A DNA stretch of 64,000 nt. Source: Aradus depressus (taxonomy: Eukaryota > Arthropoda > Insecta > Hemiptera > Aradidae). Where the stretch lies: positions 42,479,675-42,543,674 of the forward strand of contig OY759219.1 of NCBI GenBank assembly GCA_963662175.1, read 5' to 3'. Below are positions 39,260-51,914 of this stretch, in pieces. The number at the start of each line of letters is the position of its first letter. Within the stretch, counting starts at the first letter, position 1. The translations under genes were made by a program, and so were the position numbers. The notes under the pieces are model-generated. The model worked only from the letters and a program-made list of their open reading frames with translations, made no database searches and was not told the DNA's origin.

Positions 39260-39748
39260 TTAGGGATGCGTAATGAAAAGAAAATATCAATATTTGGTAT
39301 TTAAAAAAATATAAACATTATGTTCAGTTAAAAAATACAAACAAATACGGATATATACAAATTATGTTTAATTCATTTTATGAATATGTTTTATATATAA
39401 GAATGTAAAATTAATAATAATATAAGAAAATGGTCAAGCCTCGGAATTTAGAAATTGCTGACAGAATAGGTTAATAAGAAATTATTATTACTACAAATCG
39501 TCATCGTAACATGTTAAGCGGTTAGTCCTGTTAAATGGGAACATGAGAGATAGTCTAACTACACTACGGACAACCTTTTGATAAAGATCGAACTGCGAAA
39601 AGCTGTCTTTAAGATCAAGTTGTGCTAGTGATGAGAATGATATGAGAGCTTAAATATATTGGTTGTTAAAACGCCAAAATATAAATATACTGGTAAAAAA
39701 ATATAGATGCAGTAAATATCAAAAACAAAAATCAAGACGCATCCCTAA
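39260..39748. mobile_element. Candidate MITE
   Basis: Inverted ends TTAGGGATGCGTAATG and, complemented, TTAGGGATGCGTCTTG. The interior is AT-rich and non-coding. No clear target duplication, so its class is uncertain (hAT-like ends). Confidence 0.5.
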
Positions 39749-39889
39749 TTGGAGACGCGACCTAGTTGTGACTAGGACTGTTTGTCAACCGGAGGAACAA
39801 CAGTCCACTCTATAATGATGTGCGCAAATAGGCTACTTTCTAAGAAGGCAGGATCTCCCTTTGAATGAAAGGAATGAAAATAAATTTTA

Positions 39890-40600
39890 TTCTGGGACCG
39901 AGGTCCTCTAAGAATAAATACATGAAAGTCATTGAACAGAGTAACAAATAAAATGAAATATCAGTGATGAAATAAAGGTGCTACAGTGGATAAAACCAAG
40001 AGCAAAATAAATGAAACTAAATAAGAAAACCAATAAATAAAAATAAAATAGATAATGTTGATAAAATTAAAAAATAAATAAATTAATTAAAAAAATAATA
40101 TTAAAAAAGAAGTTAAATTACAGATTCATTAAGAAGACATCAAAAGAAGATAAATGTGTCCAAATAAATATGTAGAGGATAAAATAAAATAAAGAGAAAA
40201 AACAGTAGGTATGTAAAAATCAAAATTATGGGGGAGGGAATCTAGCCCAGGCTGGCTATAAAATTAATTTTAGAAAAACTAATGAAAAAATAAATAAATA
40301 AATAAAATAAAATGAAGATGAAAAGATAAATAAAATAAATAAGAAAAAGACAAAGAAACAAGAAATTGATGTTAAGGAGAGGGAAAGTATGGAAGAAGGG
40401 GAATAAGAGGCTAATCAGAGGGAGAAGATTGTTTATTGAGGAGGAATTGGAATAGAGAGGATTTGAAGGAGGCTAGGGAAGGAGAGCGACGGATGAGGGG
40501 AGGCAGGGAGGTCCAGAGGGAGGAGGCTTGGACAAGGAAAGAGTTGTGGAAGGCAGAGGAGCCATGGGAGGGGATGAAGAGTCCCTTTCACAGTAACTTT
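39890..40600. repeat. A-rich low-complexity followed by GGAGG-rich strip
   Basis: 39890-40370 is mostly AAATAAATAAA-type sequence. 40370-40580 is purine-rich (GAGGGAAAGTATGGAAGAAG, GGAGAGCGACGGATGAGGGG) on the plus strand. No gene recognised. Confidence 0.5.
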
Positions 40601-40880
40601 GGTTGAACCACCATACTAACCCATGTGAACAGACCCGACGAATATTGGTACTCTACACTCGCATTCATAATACAAATACGCTGAAAAGGTGTTAAGTATT
40701 GTAATGACTGTTATGGAATGTTTCGACATAGGTCCTATCCACCCAGTATATACATAACCAATTATTTATGTACGCTGAACTCGTGAGTAGAAAATTGCTT
40801 GGTAAAAAGAAGCGTATTACAGACCATGTATGCAACTCAGAGCGTTTACTTTTATTACCAGGGCATTATAAGCTGCAGAC

Positions 40881-42519
40881 AAATAAATATTGAAGTTATA
40901 TAATGCAAATGAGGTAAATAGTAGTGATAAAAATATTTATAAGATTAATACAAGTAGTTAGGTATAATCTAAATTGTATTTATATAATAAAATAGTTGAC
41001 CTACAAATAAATATTGAAGTTATATAATGCAAATGAGGTAAATAGTAGTGATAAAAATATTTATATGATTAATACAAGTAGTTAGGTACAATCTAAATTA
41101 TATTTATATAATAAAATAGTTGACCTACAAATAAATATTGAAGTTATATAATGCAAATGAGGTAAATAGTAGTGATAAAAATATTTATAAGATTAATACA
41201 AGTAGTTAGGTACAATCTAAATTGTATTTATATAATAAAATATGTTTGACTTCTGAGCTCAAGAACGTGGGTTCGTAACCCGACCGAGGCCCTTAGTTTA
41301 TTTTATCTGGGAGGTAAAATAAACTTAAGCACGCCGTCCTTCGGATGGGACGTTAAGCGATGGTCCCGAGCCTGTACGATGTCAGGTACTCGTTAAAGAC
41401 CCCTACCCTAGGTGAATAAAAATTTAGGGCAGGCAAAATTTAGGACTCCCACAGTAGAGTCGGTCTCATGTCCACCAGAGTGACGAAAGAGCGCTTTGGT
41501 AGCAGGCGATATGACCTCGTTGTTAAAGCCCGGGCATGAGTCATAAAACCTAACCTAACCTATAATAAAATAGTTGACCTACAAATAAATATTGAAGTTA
41601 TATAATGCAAATGAGGTAAATAGTAGTGATAAAAATATTTATATGATTAATACAAGTAGTTAGGTACAATCTAAATTATATTTATATAATAAAATAGTTG
41701 ACCTACAAATAAATATTGAAGTTATATAATGCAAATGAGGTAAATAGTAGTGATAAAAATATTTATAAGATTAATACAAGTAGTTAGGTACAATCTAAAT
41801 TGTATTTATATAATAAAATAGTTGACCTACAAATAAATATTGAAGTTATATAATGCAAATGAGGTAAATAGTAGTGATAAAAATATTTATAAGATTAATA
41901 CAAGTAGTTAGGTACAATCTAAATTGTATTTATATAATAAAATAGTTGACCTACAAATAAATATTGAAGTTATATAATGCAAATGAGGTAAATAGTAGTG
42001 ATAAAAATATTTATATGATTAATACAAGTAGCTAGGTACAATCTAAATTATATTTATATAATAAAATAGTTGACCTACAAATAAATATTGAAGTTATATA
42101 ATGCAAATGAGGTAAATAGTAGTGATAAAAATATTTATAAGATTAATACAAGTAGTTAGGTACAATCTAAATTGTATTTATATAATAAAATAGTTGACCT
42201 ACAAATAAATATTGAAGTTATATAATGCAAATGAGGTAAATAGTAGTGATAAAAATATTTATATGATTAATACAAGTAGTTAGGTACAATCTAAATTATA
42301 TTTATATAATAAAATAGTTGACCTACAAATAAATATTGAAGTTATATAATGCAAATGAGGTAAATAGTAGTGATAAAAATATTTATATGATTAATACAAG
42401 TAGTTAGGTATAATCTAAATTGTATTTATATAATAAAATATTTGAGGTACAAATAAATATTGAAGTTATATAATGCCAAAGAGGTAAATAGTAGTAATAA
42501 AAATATTTATAAGATTAAT
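40881..42519 (+). repeat. 124-bp tandem satellite, about 11 units
   Basis: Units begin AAATAAATATTGAAGTTATA at 40881, 41005, 41129, 41583, 41707, 41831, 41955, 42079, 42203, 42327 and 42451. The spacing is exactly 124 bp except where a SINE interrupts the third unit. Units are nearly identical, with alternating variants (TATAAGATTAA / TATATGATTAA); the last is diverged and partial. Confidence 0.96.
41243..41560 (+). mobile_element. SINE inserted in the 124-bp satellite
   Basis: 5'-truncated at the anticodon region (TTGACTTCTGAGCTCAAG). The body is complete to GGGCATGAGTCATAAAACC and the tail TAACCTAACC. A perfect 12-bp duplication TATAATAAAATA at 41231-41242 and 41561-41572 was created from satellite sequence, so both SINE ends are exactly defined. 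Confidence 0.97.
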
Positions 42520-42765
42520 TTTCAAAAGCTGCGATGTTACGAGTATAAGAAAAAAAAAGTGGGCTGATTGTATCTATAATACGCTTACTTTTGCCAAGCC
42601 ATTCTCGGTTCGAGTTCAGCACATTGGATACAATTGTACTGAACTGAATCTCAGTGTAGATTGATAGTTCTAACTAGCGGTAAGTGTCAGTAAAATGAGA
42701 ATACGATGACTCTAACAGAAACTAGACCTCTTCTAAAGGCAGGTTGTCCAAACAGATTCAACCTC

Positions 42766-44829
42766 GTGCAGGCAGTAAGCTTGTCGTTTAGGGAGACACA
42801 GCAACATCGAAATTCAAGTGTACAACCGCCTGTCGACTGTACAAGGAGCCACCAGTCAGACAATGCACTAATGCCACACCTACCTGAACCGATCTGTCCC
42901 TAGTCAAGAGGCCTACCTGTCGCCATTCTGGAGGCTACTGGGATTTGCTGGACCATATATACCAGGTTTGTTGAGAGGTTGACCATATACAGCGCAGGTA
43001 GGTGGAGCTAATCTCCATTGCTAAATACACCAATGGACCATTTATGAGGATGGGAAAATATATATTTAAGAAAATATAAGAACAAGAGTGCAAAAATATA
43101 TTTGGGTTATGATTTTTATTTTCTCCCCTTTTAAAAGTATACTTCAGTTCTAAAATAATGAAATAAAAAAATTATTAATCGTGTGAGGGAGGCACTTTGC
43201 GCAGTGTTAGTTACAAGCGTCCTAGCGTTGGTCGGACTCACAACGAACCGAGTTCACTCTTCCTTGCAGTTATCTTACTGTATCTGTTTGCAAGTGTTCC
43301 TCAGAGAGGCCGCTTTTAACTAACTCTTTTTCAATTTTGTTTTTTTCTCGTGTTTTTTTTTTTCGTATTTGTTGGCCTTCGGCCTAACGGACCGTCTCAA
43401 ACCACCAGGACCCTACAACCTCCCGTTCGGCCAACAATTCGTGAAACACAAAAATCTTGCATCTGTTCTGTAACAATTCAACATCCAGGTTTTGAGGGAA
43501 GTTAATCCCTTGCCAGTGACCATCACTCATACACCGATTCAAGTTTTGAAGGAAGTTAATCCCTTGCCAGTGACCATCACTCATACACCGATTCAAGTTT
43601 TGAGGGAACTTAATCCCGTGCCAGTGACCACCATTCATTCATCTTGTTACAGAACTATTATATACCGATCTTCGTGTGTTCAAGAGAGGCGACCAACCGG
43701 CACATGACCCTCCGCAAGGCCGAAGATAAGCAAAAAAAAAGAGAAGAGATTCCTTCTTAGACACAGAGATCAACAAAATAGAAAAACGTTGAGAATACTC
43801 GCTTGACGAGATGACGGCTGCAAGTAGATAGATTATGTTAAGTGCGAGGAGCTTTCTCTTAGCTCTGTTCGTTGAGAGCTTGACCAAAGCTAGACGGAAA
43901 ACGAGCACATAGGGCCCCGCTCACCCAATTACATCAAAGTGAAATGTCGCGGTGCTATCATATTTCATTTTATTATGATTATCATATCATCATGGTGGGA
44001 CTCATTCATTAATTGACGAATTGAATAGACAGTATAAGGTTTAATTCGAGCCATGTCCGAATAAATGAACGGAGATGGCTTATTTTAGTGATATCAATTT
44101 TAACATTTAAAACCTACAAATTAAATCATTGGTAATAGTCAATTCATATAATAAATTTTATTAGAAAAAGCGAAATCACGTTTTGTAGTGAGCTAAGAAT
44201 ACATGAGACCGAAGTACGTGGCTAACGCCATCTTCCGTACATGTTTCGTAAGGGTAGATTTAAAATATCGGTTGATGTATATAATTTATAAGCTATTTCA
44301 ATGTACAAAATTGTATGACGTATCCAATTAAGAACCATGATATAGTTGAACAGAAATAAATGTTATTATAAACAGGGATATTTTATCTTTTGTATCAGTT
44401 CTCCCACGGTCAAATAAGTCAGTTATCATATTATGATGGTTGCCACACTTCTACTCTTCAAGTAACTGTTCCCTGTTTTAAAATAACCTTTGGCATATTT
44501 TCTGCACTTGTATTCTTATATTTTCTTAAAATATATTTTCCTATCCTCATAAAAAGGCCATTGTTGTGTATCTAGCAATGGAGATTAGCTCCACCAACCT
44601 TCGCTGTATTTGGTCAACCTCTCGACAAAACTGGAATACATGGTCCAGATCCTAGTAGTCTTCAGAACAGCGGCAGGTAGAACTCTTGACATGGTCCAGA
44701 CTGGTCCAGGTAGGTACTGGCATTTTGACATTGTCCGCATGGTTGCTTTTTGTACAGTCGGCAGATGGTTGTAAACTCGAGTTTAGGTGTTGCTACATCT
44801 CCCGAAACCTAGGCTTACTGTCTGTATGG
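42766..44829. mobile_element. Element with ~350-bp terminal inverted repeats
   Basis: The left arm 42766-43120 and right arm 44465-44829 are diverged reverse complements, for example GGTGGAGCTAATCTCCATTG against CAATGGAGATTAGCTCCACC. The interior of about 1.3 kb includes a three-unit 54-bp tandem repeat and no recognised transposase. It may be a fold-back or MULE-like non-autonomous element. Confidence 0.7.
43486..43640 (+). repeat. 54-bp tandem repeat, three units
   Basis: GTTAATCCCTTGCCAGTGAC recurs at 43501, 43555 and 43609. The period is 18 codons: the plus frame repeats REVNPLPVTITHTPIQVL, and the opposite strand is also open (CMSDGHWQGINFPQNL). Confidence 0.85.
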
Positions 44830-44849
44830 AGTTGAATCAATTTATAAAA

Positions 44850-45375
44850 AAAAATTAAAATAAATAAATAATAAAAATGAAATAAACAATAAAAATAAAA
44901 TAAACAATAAAAATAAAATGAACAATAAAAATAAAATAAACAATAAAAATAAAATAAACAATAAAAATGAAATAAACAATAAAAATAAAATAAACAATAA
45001 AAATGAAATAAACAATAAAAATAAAATAAACAATAAAAAAAACAAAAAAAACAATAACAATACCTACAATAAACAATATGAATAACATAAATAATAAGAA
45101 TAAAATAAATAATAAAAAATAAAATTAATAATAATAATAATAAAAAACTGCCTTTAAGAGGGATCAGGTAATTTTATGTTGCTATGTCTAATAAAAATAA
45201 AATAAATAATAAATAAATAAAAAACCTGCTTTTAGGGGAGAACCGTTAATTTATTTTGCTACGTCTAATAAAAATAAAATAAACAATAAAAATAAAATAC
45301 AATAATAAAAATAAAATAAATACAAATAAAATACAATAACACAAATAAAATAAATAATAACAAATAAAATAAATA
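44850..45375 (+). repeat. AATAAAATAAACAATAAA minisatellite
   Basis: Degenerate 15-18-bp A/T-rich repeat units; the leucine/phenylalanine/isoleucine frames on the minus strand are artefacts of it. Two short non-repeat inserts around 45148 and 45228 (TGCTTTTAGGGGAG-like) are themselves similar. Confidence 0.85.
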
Positions 45376-45712
45376 AAAACCTTCCTTTAGGCGAGACTAT
45401 TCAAGTATACAAATATACTATATATACGTATGTATCCCCCATTTAGAAGAATATTAAAAAAACAATGTTCACATTAGTATAACATGGTTTACCATAGTTT
45501 ACTATCTCATGTGACTACCCACTACATTTTTACGTCCCCTCTCCTCCTCCCTCTCAAATTAATTTCTCCCTCTTATATATATATATAATTATACTCCAAA
45601 CAACCTGGAACTACTCCTTTGGAACCACTCCAATAATCATCTCCAACTATGAAACTACTCCATAATAACTATCTATAATGAAAAAATTTAATAGGTTAGT
45701 TTTTTATCTTGT

Positions 45713-45835
45713 TGATAAAATAAGACCTTGAGCACACCCTTCTCCGTATGGGACGTTAAGTGATGGACCTGACTCCATCGGACGTGTGCGATGTATTATA
45801 CTCGTTAGACACCCCTACCCCATCCTAGGAAACTA
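45713..45835 (+). mobile_element. SINE fragment, degenerate
   Basis: GATAAAATAAGACCTTGAGC, CCGTATGGGACGTTAAGTGA and ACACCCCTACCC correspond to the linker and centre of the SINE. Confidence 0.55.
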
Positions 45836-46265
45836 CACCTGAGACGACAAATTGTAATAGTATATCTAATGTCCAATCGTGTTTATGAGACGTTGAAACA
45901 TAGGATCAGGTCCACAGTTACTGAACGTTTAAGGTCGGTTGTCTTTATCATAGCTTGACAACCAACTGGAATTTATTTTGGTAGCTGGCTCGTTCGGTTA
46001 ATCGTTATGGCAATCATAAAGCGCAAAATTCATTAATGATGTCATAAATTGAGTAAAATATCAAATTTGACGAGGGAACGAACACCGGCACCACACATTG
46101 GACCTCGTTTCAACTGCAATAACCCCCAGTTAAAATAGTAGGAATGTTCATTTAAAATTGTGTGTACTCTGACATAAAAATCAAAAAAAGTTTATTAAAT
46201 TTAAATAAATTAAAATTTGTAACATTGCACTTCGCGAAACATTCCAGGGACATTGATGTTAGTTA

Positions 46266-46515
46266 CTGTGACTCATAGCCCGGGCTTTAACTACCAGATC
46301 ATTACGCCTACTACCAAAATGCTCTTGTCACTCTGGTGAACATGAACCCGACTCTTCTAGTGTGTGAGTCCTAAATTTTGCATACCTAGGATTGTGATCT
46401 TTAACGCCTACCTGACGTACAGACTCGGGACCATCGCTCAACTTCCCATTCGAAGGACCACAACATCTAGAGCTCAGTAAGCAGGCACACTACCACTCAG
46501 CTACCGGCGTCCTCA
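46266..46515 (-). mobile_element. SINE copy, minus, diverged
   Basis: GTGACTCATAGCCCGGGCTT to CTCAGTAAGCAGGCACAC and CTCAGCTACCGGCGTCCTC. Confidence 0.78.
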
Positions 46516-46759
46516 CAATACAACAGTTCTAATGTGTCTTCATATGTATACCTGGTACACCGCAAAACAATCAATAAAATATAGATTAAATATGGAATAT
46601 TGTTCTTAACACTCAAAGAAACTGTTTAGCAGAAATATAAGGAGTAAAAAAAGAAAAGATATCAAGAAACACATTTCGCGCATAATAAGTAATATTGTAT
46701 CACTTATAAAAAAAATACGTACTTCTGTAATGTCTACAAGTAAACATTTTCCAGTGACT

Positions 46760-46885
46760 AGACCGTTAGTCAACGTCATATTACTTGTATTGAAGAGCAA
46801 TCTAGGGGACCTAAAGAGAACTACAAGTGCAAAAAAAAAAAAAACAGATAGGCAGCGCTCATTATTTTTTAATAAAATACAATAC
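46760..46885 (+). repeat. Short interspersed repeat C
   Basis: Second copy of the sequence at 5722-5850 (TTGTATTGAAGAGCAATCTA, GGGGAC), with a long A run. Confidence 0.45.
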
Positions 46886-47077
46886 CAGATAATATTAGAA
46901 AATTGGGGACTTGACCCTGTCATTTCTCAATAAAGAGGAATTATTACTGACCTATTTTGGTTATAACAACCTTTAGTGTTATGAGGCCAACTAATTCCTA
47001 AATTTACCTAAAATGCTAAATGTAACTATTATTATTATCATATGAAAATATAGTATAATAAATGATTGAATACAGAC

Positions 47078-47192
47078 CTTGATGTGGCAGGGGTGGACCT
47101 GGGTGTAATGCTGCCTTGGTCCATGAGGCTGGATGTACTTCCACGAGTGTGCATACTGCTTTGCTTACTACTTCCAGACAACTTACCACCAT
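47078..47192 (-). CDS. Possible internal exon, Ser/Thr-rich
   Basis: Minus strand: acceptor TTGTTGTGTTTAG, then 115 nt in a frame reading [20 protein letters not shown] and [18 protein letters not shown], then a weak donor GTCTGT. The composition suits a disordered linker of a larger protein. No partner exons were found, and a second frame is also open. The parent gene is not recognised. Confidence 0.3.
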
Positions 47193-47332
47193 CTAAACAC
47201 AACAATAATAACTATTACTTTATTTATATGTTAAAAACAAATAAATATATCATACATGAATAAATTATAATAAAATCTTATAATCTTACATATAAAACAT
47301 ACTAGAAGAATATTGCAGCAACTAACAAAAAC

Positions 47333-47645
47333 AATCGGTGAATGACCAGCACAAAATAATTATGTTCTCGCATTCCCTCCAAAGCCAATCTGAATCCTCA
47401 TACTATACTATACATATTGCATCTACAGATGTTGGAGTCCCCCTTCTCTCATTCTCATCCTCCCTTCAACCAATTTGAGGGCCAATTAATATGTGCTATC
47501 ATTTTGAGGTTTTGAATTTAAATATAAAATTTTCTGTCCGATACATTCATTACATTGGACGTTATTGGGAACCCCCTCACCATCTCCTTCGGATCAAAAA
47601 CAATTGAATTAGTGCGACCATTATAGAAGGAACTCAAGGCGCAAC
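47333..47645 (-). repeat. Repeat family A, minus
   Basis: GGTGAATGACCAGCACAAAA, TTCTCGCATTCCCTCCAAAG and CCATTATAGAAGG in inverse order of the family. Confidence 0.55.
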
Positions 47646-48310
47646 AGATGCATGACATCGCAAATTTATCTGAAAAAAAAAAATAGAAAATACATAATGA
47701 TTAACTTATATTATTTTATTTATTGATCCTACAATAACCTAACGTTTTCTTACCCTTGTTGAGAATAAATAAACACATAACACTGAAAAGCACACATATC
47801 TGTAATGTCTATTCACAATTTGGATAATCTTTATTATCATATAAGTAGGGAATACTTACAAGTGTAAAAAGGATGGATAAGAACCGTATAAATGACATTT
47901 TCTGTTAACAATAAACTGTAGAGAAGGAATAGGCTCGTAATGTACAATCAGTAACAAACATTTCCGGACAATTTATAATTTTGTTTTTCTTTTGCAGTTA
48001 CACATAGTTATATGGCAAAATATTTAATTCAAGCAAAGTTTTAAATTTCGAGATCATCAATCATTTCAAAACGCCGTAAAACAATTAATTAAACATTTAC
48101 AGCTAATAGGAAATTTTGCATTAATAATTGAAGACAAGAAATTCACGTAACAAAATTTTCTGGACACCTGTTGTTTGTTTTGTAAACAAATGCGACTCTG
48201 ATCATGATCTTTAATCCCTTCTCAACCAACCGCTAATACCGAACAAATAAAATGTGTTTATATCCTTCTATTACTGCATTCAGTAGTTATTTGTATTTCC
48301 TGCTGTCAAG

Positions 48311-48752
48311 ATGGGTCGAACATCTTTTGAAGTTCAACAGATAATAATTTTTAATTATGAAAAAGGATTAAGTGTCCGCAAAATCGGTGGTTTGGTAGGC
48401 CGAAGTAAAAGCACCGTAGCCGATGTAATTCGAAGGTATAAGCACGAGGATCGGATAGATTTGAAATCTTCCTCTGGCCGTCCAAGAGTATTAAACGACA
48501 GAGAAAGGTGTAGCGTTGTCCGGAAAATTAAAAACTAGCCCTCGAGGAGTGCACCTCAGATCGTCGCCGAGGTATACAGAGAAACGGGAAAGAAAGTTCA
48601 CCCACAAAATGTTCGAAGAATTCTAAAAGAAGCAGGATATAATGGGAGAGTACCAAAAACCGTTTGTGAGTGAAAAAAATATAAAAAAAAGATTGAGCTT
48701 CGCAAAAGAGTTCCAGAATCATTCAGAAATTTTTTGGAGTAATGTCATTCAT
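48311..48752 (+). pseudogene. Tc1-like transposase, N-terminal part
   Basis: MGRTSFEVQQIIIFNYEKGL, SVRKIGGLVGRSKSTVADVI and SGRPRVLNDRE form the two helix-turn-helix segments and the GRPR linker. After a stop, the family sequence goes on: RGVHLRSSPR, then VHPQNVRRILKEAGYNGRVP. It breaks off at FWSNVIH where foreign sequence begins. Confidence 0.85.
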
Positions 48753-48834
48753 CTGCGAGGTAAAATAAACTTAAGCACTCCGTCCTTCGGATGGGATGTT
48801 AAGCGATGGTCATGAGCCTGTACGATGTCAGGTC
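48753..48834 (+). mobile_element. SINE fragment inside Tc1
   Basis: GCGAGGTAAAATAAACTTAA, TCCTTCGGATGGGATGTTAA and CCTGTACGATGTCAGGT. Confidence 0.75.
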
Positions 48835-48981
48835 AAAGCGTTTGAGCTCTCACATAAACACACGCATGCAATTGATCTCTGATGTTCACACGATTACAAA
48901 ATTTTTAGTACATATTATTATGTATACATATATTATATGTATCGGGAAGTAAACAAAAGTAAAGTAATAGTATATGTATAC

Positions 48982-49784
48982 TGTGATAAAAACTTGTTTG
49001 TTACCACATTTCCTGTAGAAATTTGATCTCTTTTGTTTATTTAAATTTTGATTTCTACAGTAGTTTGCCGAAAATTGCCCTAAAAAAATATTATCAATAA
49101 TTTAAGACGTGCAATTTTTAAGAAAGTACACGTATACAACAAAAAAAAAATTCAATTAAACAAACTTTACACTTGGATTCACAAAGAGATACCAATTTTT
49201 AAATATTTTTAAATAATATTAATTTCTAATCCAAAGGTTTTTTAAATGATACTACTGGGACAACAGGGAAGATGAATAGAATAGAATTTGAAGAGGACAA
49301 ATAATTGGGTTATTATCTATATTTACATATTTAAATTTAAAAAAAAACTTATTTGAACAAACAAAACAAAAATTTACAATGGCACAAAAACATTAAATTA
49401 ATACTTAAAAAACTATTTCTTTTTTTATTTGGGCATATTGAAAAATATATATTATTAATTGTACCTTCTCGACGCCTCTACCACAAAAACCAGACCCCGT
49501 CAACTCTTCACACTTTAATTCCACTCCAGTCAACTTTCATCTAATTGTTCAACTTCATTTTTATTTAAAACATATCAAAACCACATGCACCGTTTTAGAG
49601 CTAGCTCACGACTCCATTACATTTAACACTATTTCACAGCTGTTTTTTATATGTTTTCTTGTTTTGTTTCTCAAACACCTTGATATATATCTAATATATA
49701 TATATGATATTAGATTATAATAAAAAAAATTACCTCTTTTCATTAAAATATTCATTAAAAAAATGTTCCGTAGTGTACATCACA
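48982..49784 (-). repeat. Long terminal repeat (3' LTR in element orientation)
   Basis: 803 bp, TG...CA ends. It differs from the other LTR in at least two bases near the element's 3' boundary (AAAAAC versus AATCAC). Confidence 0.93.
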
Positions 49785-49810
49785 TTTGCCTTTTCCTTCT
49801 TTTTAAAAAA
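49785..49810 (-). other. Polypurine tract
   Basis: On the minus strand AAAAAGAAGGAAAAGGCAAA runs directly into the LTR start TGTGATG, as expected for plus-strand priming. Confidence 0.75.
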
Positions 49811-49829
49811 AAAATGTTTGTTCACAAAA

Positions 49830-49860
<31 letters not shown>

Positions 49861-51914
49861 GTTCTTTCAGATTTAATTTCTTCCAATACACAGGTTGATT
49901 AGCTTCTTCCTCGAATCCACATGATAAGCTTCCTCCTTCAATACACAGATGGATTAACGTCTTCCTCCAATACACAGGTAGATTAGCTTCCTCCTCAAAC
50001 GCACATGTTGGCTGGCTCCTTGGTGTCTTCAACTCATTGCTCAACGATGTATCGAAGTCTCTCTCTCACTTACACTCACTGATTTATTTTTATTTTTTTA
50101 TATGCCCAATTCGACGCTCTTTTTATACATATATGCCCATTTTTATATTTTTATAACTATTTACAATTATTAAACTTATATATATATATACGTACCTAAT
50201 TTCTAATAAACAAAAACAAATATTAATCTAAAAATTTACAATTAATCCTTAACCTAAAGAAAATGTTAACTTAAATTTATAAAAATTGGAACTAATTGAA
50301 CATAAAAAAAAATAACATAATACTAAATTTTTTTTTTTTTATATTTACAGGTTCAGCCATAGTCGTGAAATTAAGTTCGGAAATAATCAAGTTGGATGCA
50401 GATTTAAGAAATTGCCAATTAATTTTACTTTCCGCCTTTACCATCAATATAACATTTGTATGTATTCAAAATAATTATATAAAAAGATTGTATATAAAAA
50501 AAGAAATTTACTTGAAATAAAAATTAAATAAATCCTTCGGTTTTACTTCATCACACTTCCAAAATATATCATAGCAATGAAAATTAGGCCTCACGCCGGG
50601 TAATAAGGAAAACAAATTTAATTTATTTAATATATATAGTACTTGTCTTTTGAGGTATTAAATTCTTTGAGACGTCCTTCATACTTCCTAACTAAAAAAA
50701 ATGTATCTCACATATATTTTTACTTCAACTTCCTTCTCTACTAATAACTCCCTAATAATAATAACTTCATCGTTGACGTAGCAAAAATACGGTTCCTCCT
50801 ATCTCAGGTAGGCAACCAACACTACATCATAAATCTCCTATATATATCGCTAGTTCTTTCTAGTCGACACAAAAAAAAATCATCTCTCGCAGATCAAAAA
50901 AAATATAAATCTCCAATTAATCACTATCTCTTACTAGGATTAAAAATAATATCTCCCAAAACAAATCTATATAATCCCGACGTCTAAAAGAATGTCATCA
51001 GCAATTTAATTTCAAACTTCTCTATTAACTTCTCTAATTAATATACCCTTTGTTTGTTCCTATTCCTAAAGTTATATAATTTGCTCCTACAACTCTTCCC
51101 ATTCTCATCTACTCTCTCTATTAAACAAATTTGCGTAGAAAAAACATGTTACTCAAATAATAAATGAAATTGTCTAAATAATAGTATTTATAATAACAAA
51201 AACTTACTAACCTATGCATACATACAATTTATATAATATATTATCCTTTCAAGGCTTCTATACATTTTCGTTCGTCCTTCTAATTTATAATATTATTATG
51301 ATTTAGTCACGTCCGGTATCCTAGCTGAACAGTTCCGAAACAGAAAATCTGTCCCCTTGACTCGGCCTCAGGAAGTTCGTCATGTCTCCAAAGAGATCTA
51401 GGCATCTCTCAGCCTGCTGATTTTATCTTTCTAACATTTTGTAATAAAAAAATATAATAAAAAAAAATCGATCTTCTTCCATATTATGTTCGTTCAAAAT
51501 CAATCAGTTATATGTATATGTTTTAATTTTCAATAATCATTATTAATATGTAAGTCTCAAATAAATAATTTGTATATGTTAAATTTGGATGACTAATCCC
51601 TAAATATAATCTTAGATTAATTTTTATACTGATCCTAATATCTAATCTAATCCTAAAAAAAATGTAAATCCTAATTAATTTAAATCCTAATTAATTTAAA
51701 CGCAGAACTATACCAAAATTCATCCATACTCTTCATATACCAAAATTCTCTCATCCAAAAATAAATGTATCATTCATACTATTATATTAGTCCAATGTCA
51801 CTTCGTCATATTTTAAATTAATCCTAATTCTGTCATGTTAGTCTGTCAGTCATTTCCTCAAACTCATCCGAGTTGCAAAAAAAATAGGTTCACTATAAAA
51901 GGTGGCTAATGCAA
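49811..51914. other. LTR element interior without pol
   Basis: AT-rich and stop-rich in all frames; no RT, protease or integrase motif was seen where pol should lie. Confidence 0.7.
49860..50045 (-). repeat. Short tandem repeats in LTR element interior
   Basis: About five imperfect units of 30-35 bp (CTTCCTCCAATACACAGGTA, GATTAGCTTCCTCC). The minus frame repeats FEEEANLPVYW. Confidence 0.7.

Noticed and set aside
40881..42519. CRISPR-like array
   Set aside because: Units are contiguous 124-bp tandem repeats without unique spacers, in a eukaryotic genome.
44842..45088. Leu/Phe/Ile-rich repetitive minus frames resembling membrane proteins
   Set aside because: They are translations of an AATAAAATAAACAAT minisatellite.
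49353..49544. 63-codon frame repeated identically at 53684-53875
   Set aside because: It is part of the duplicated LTR sequence and has no coding character.
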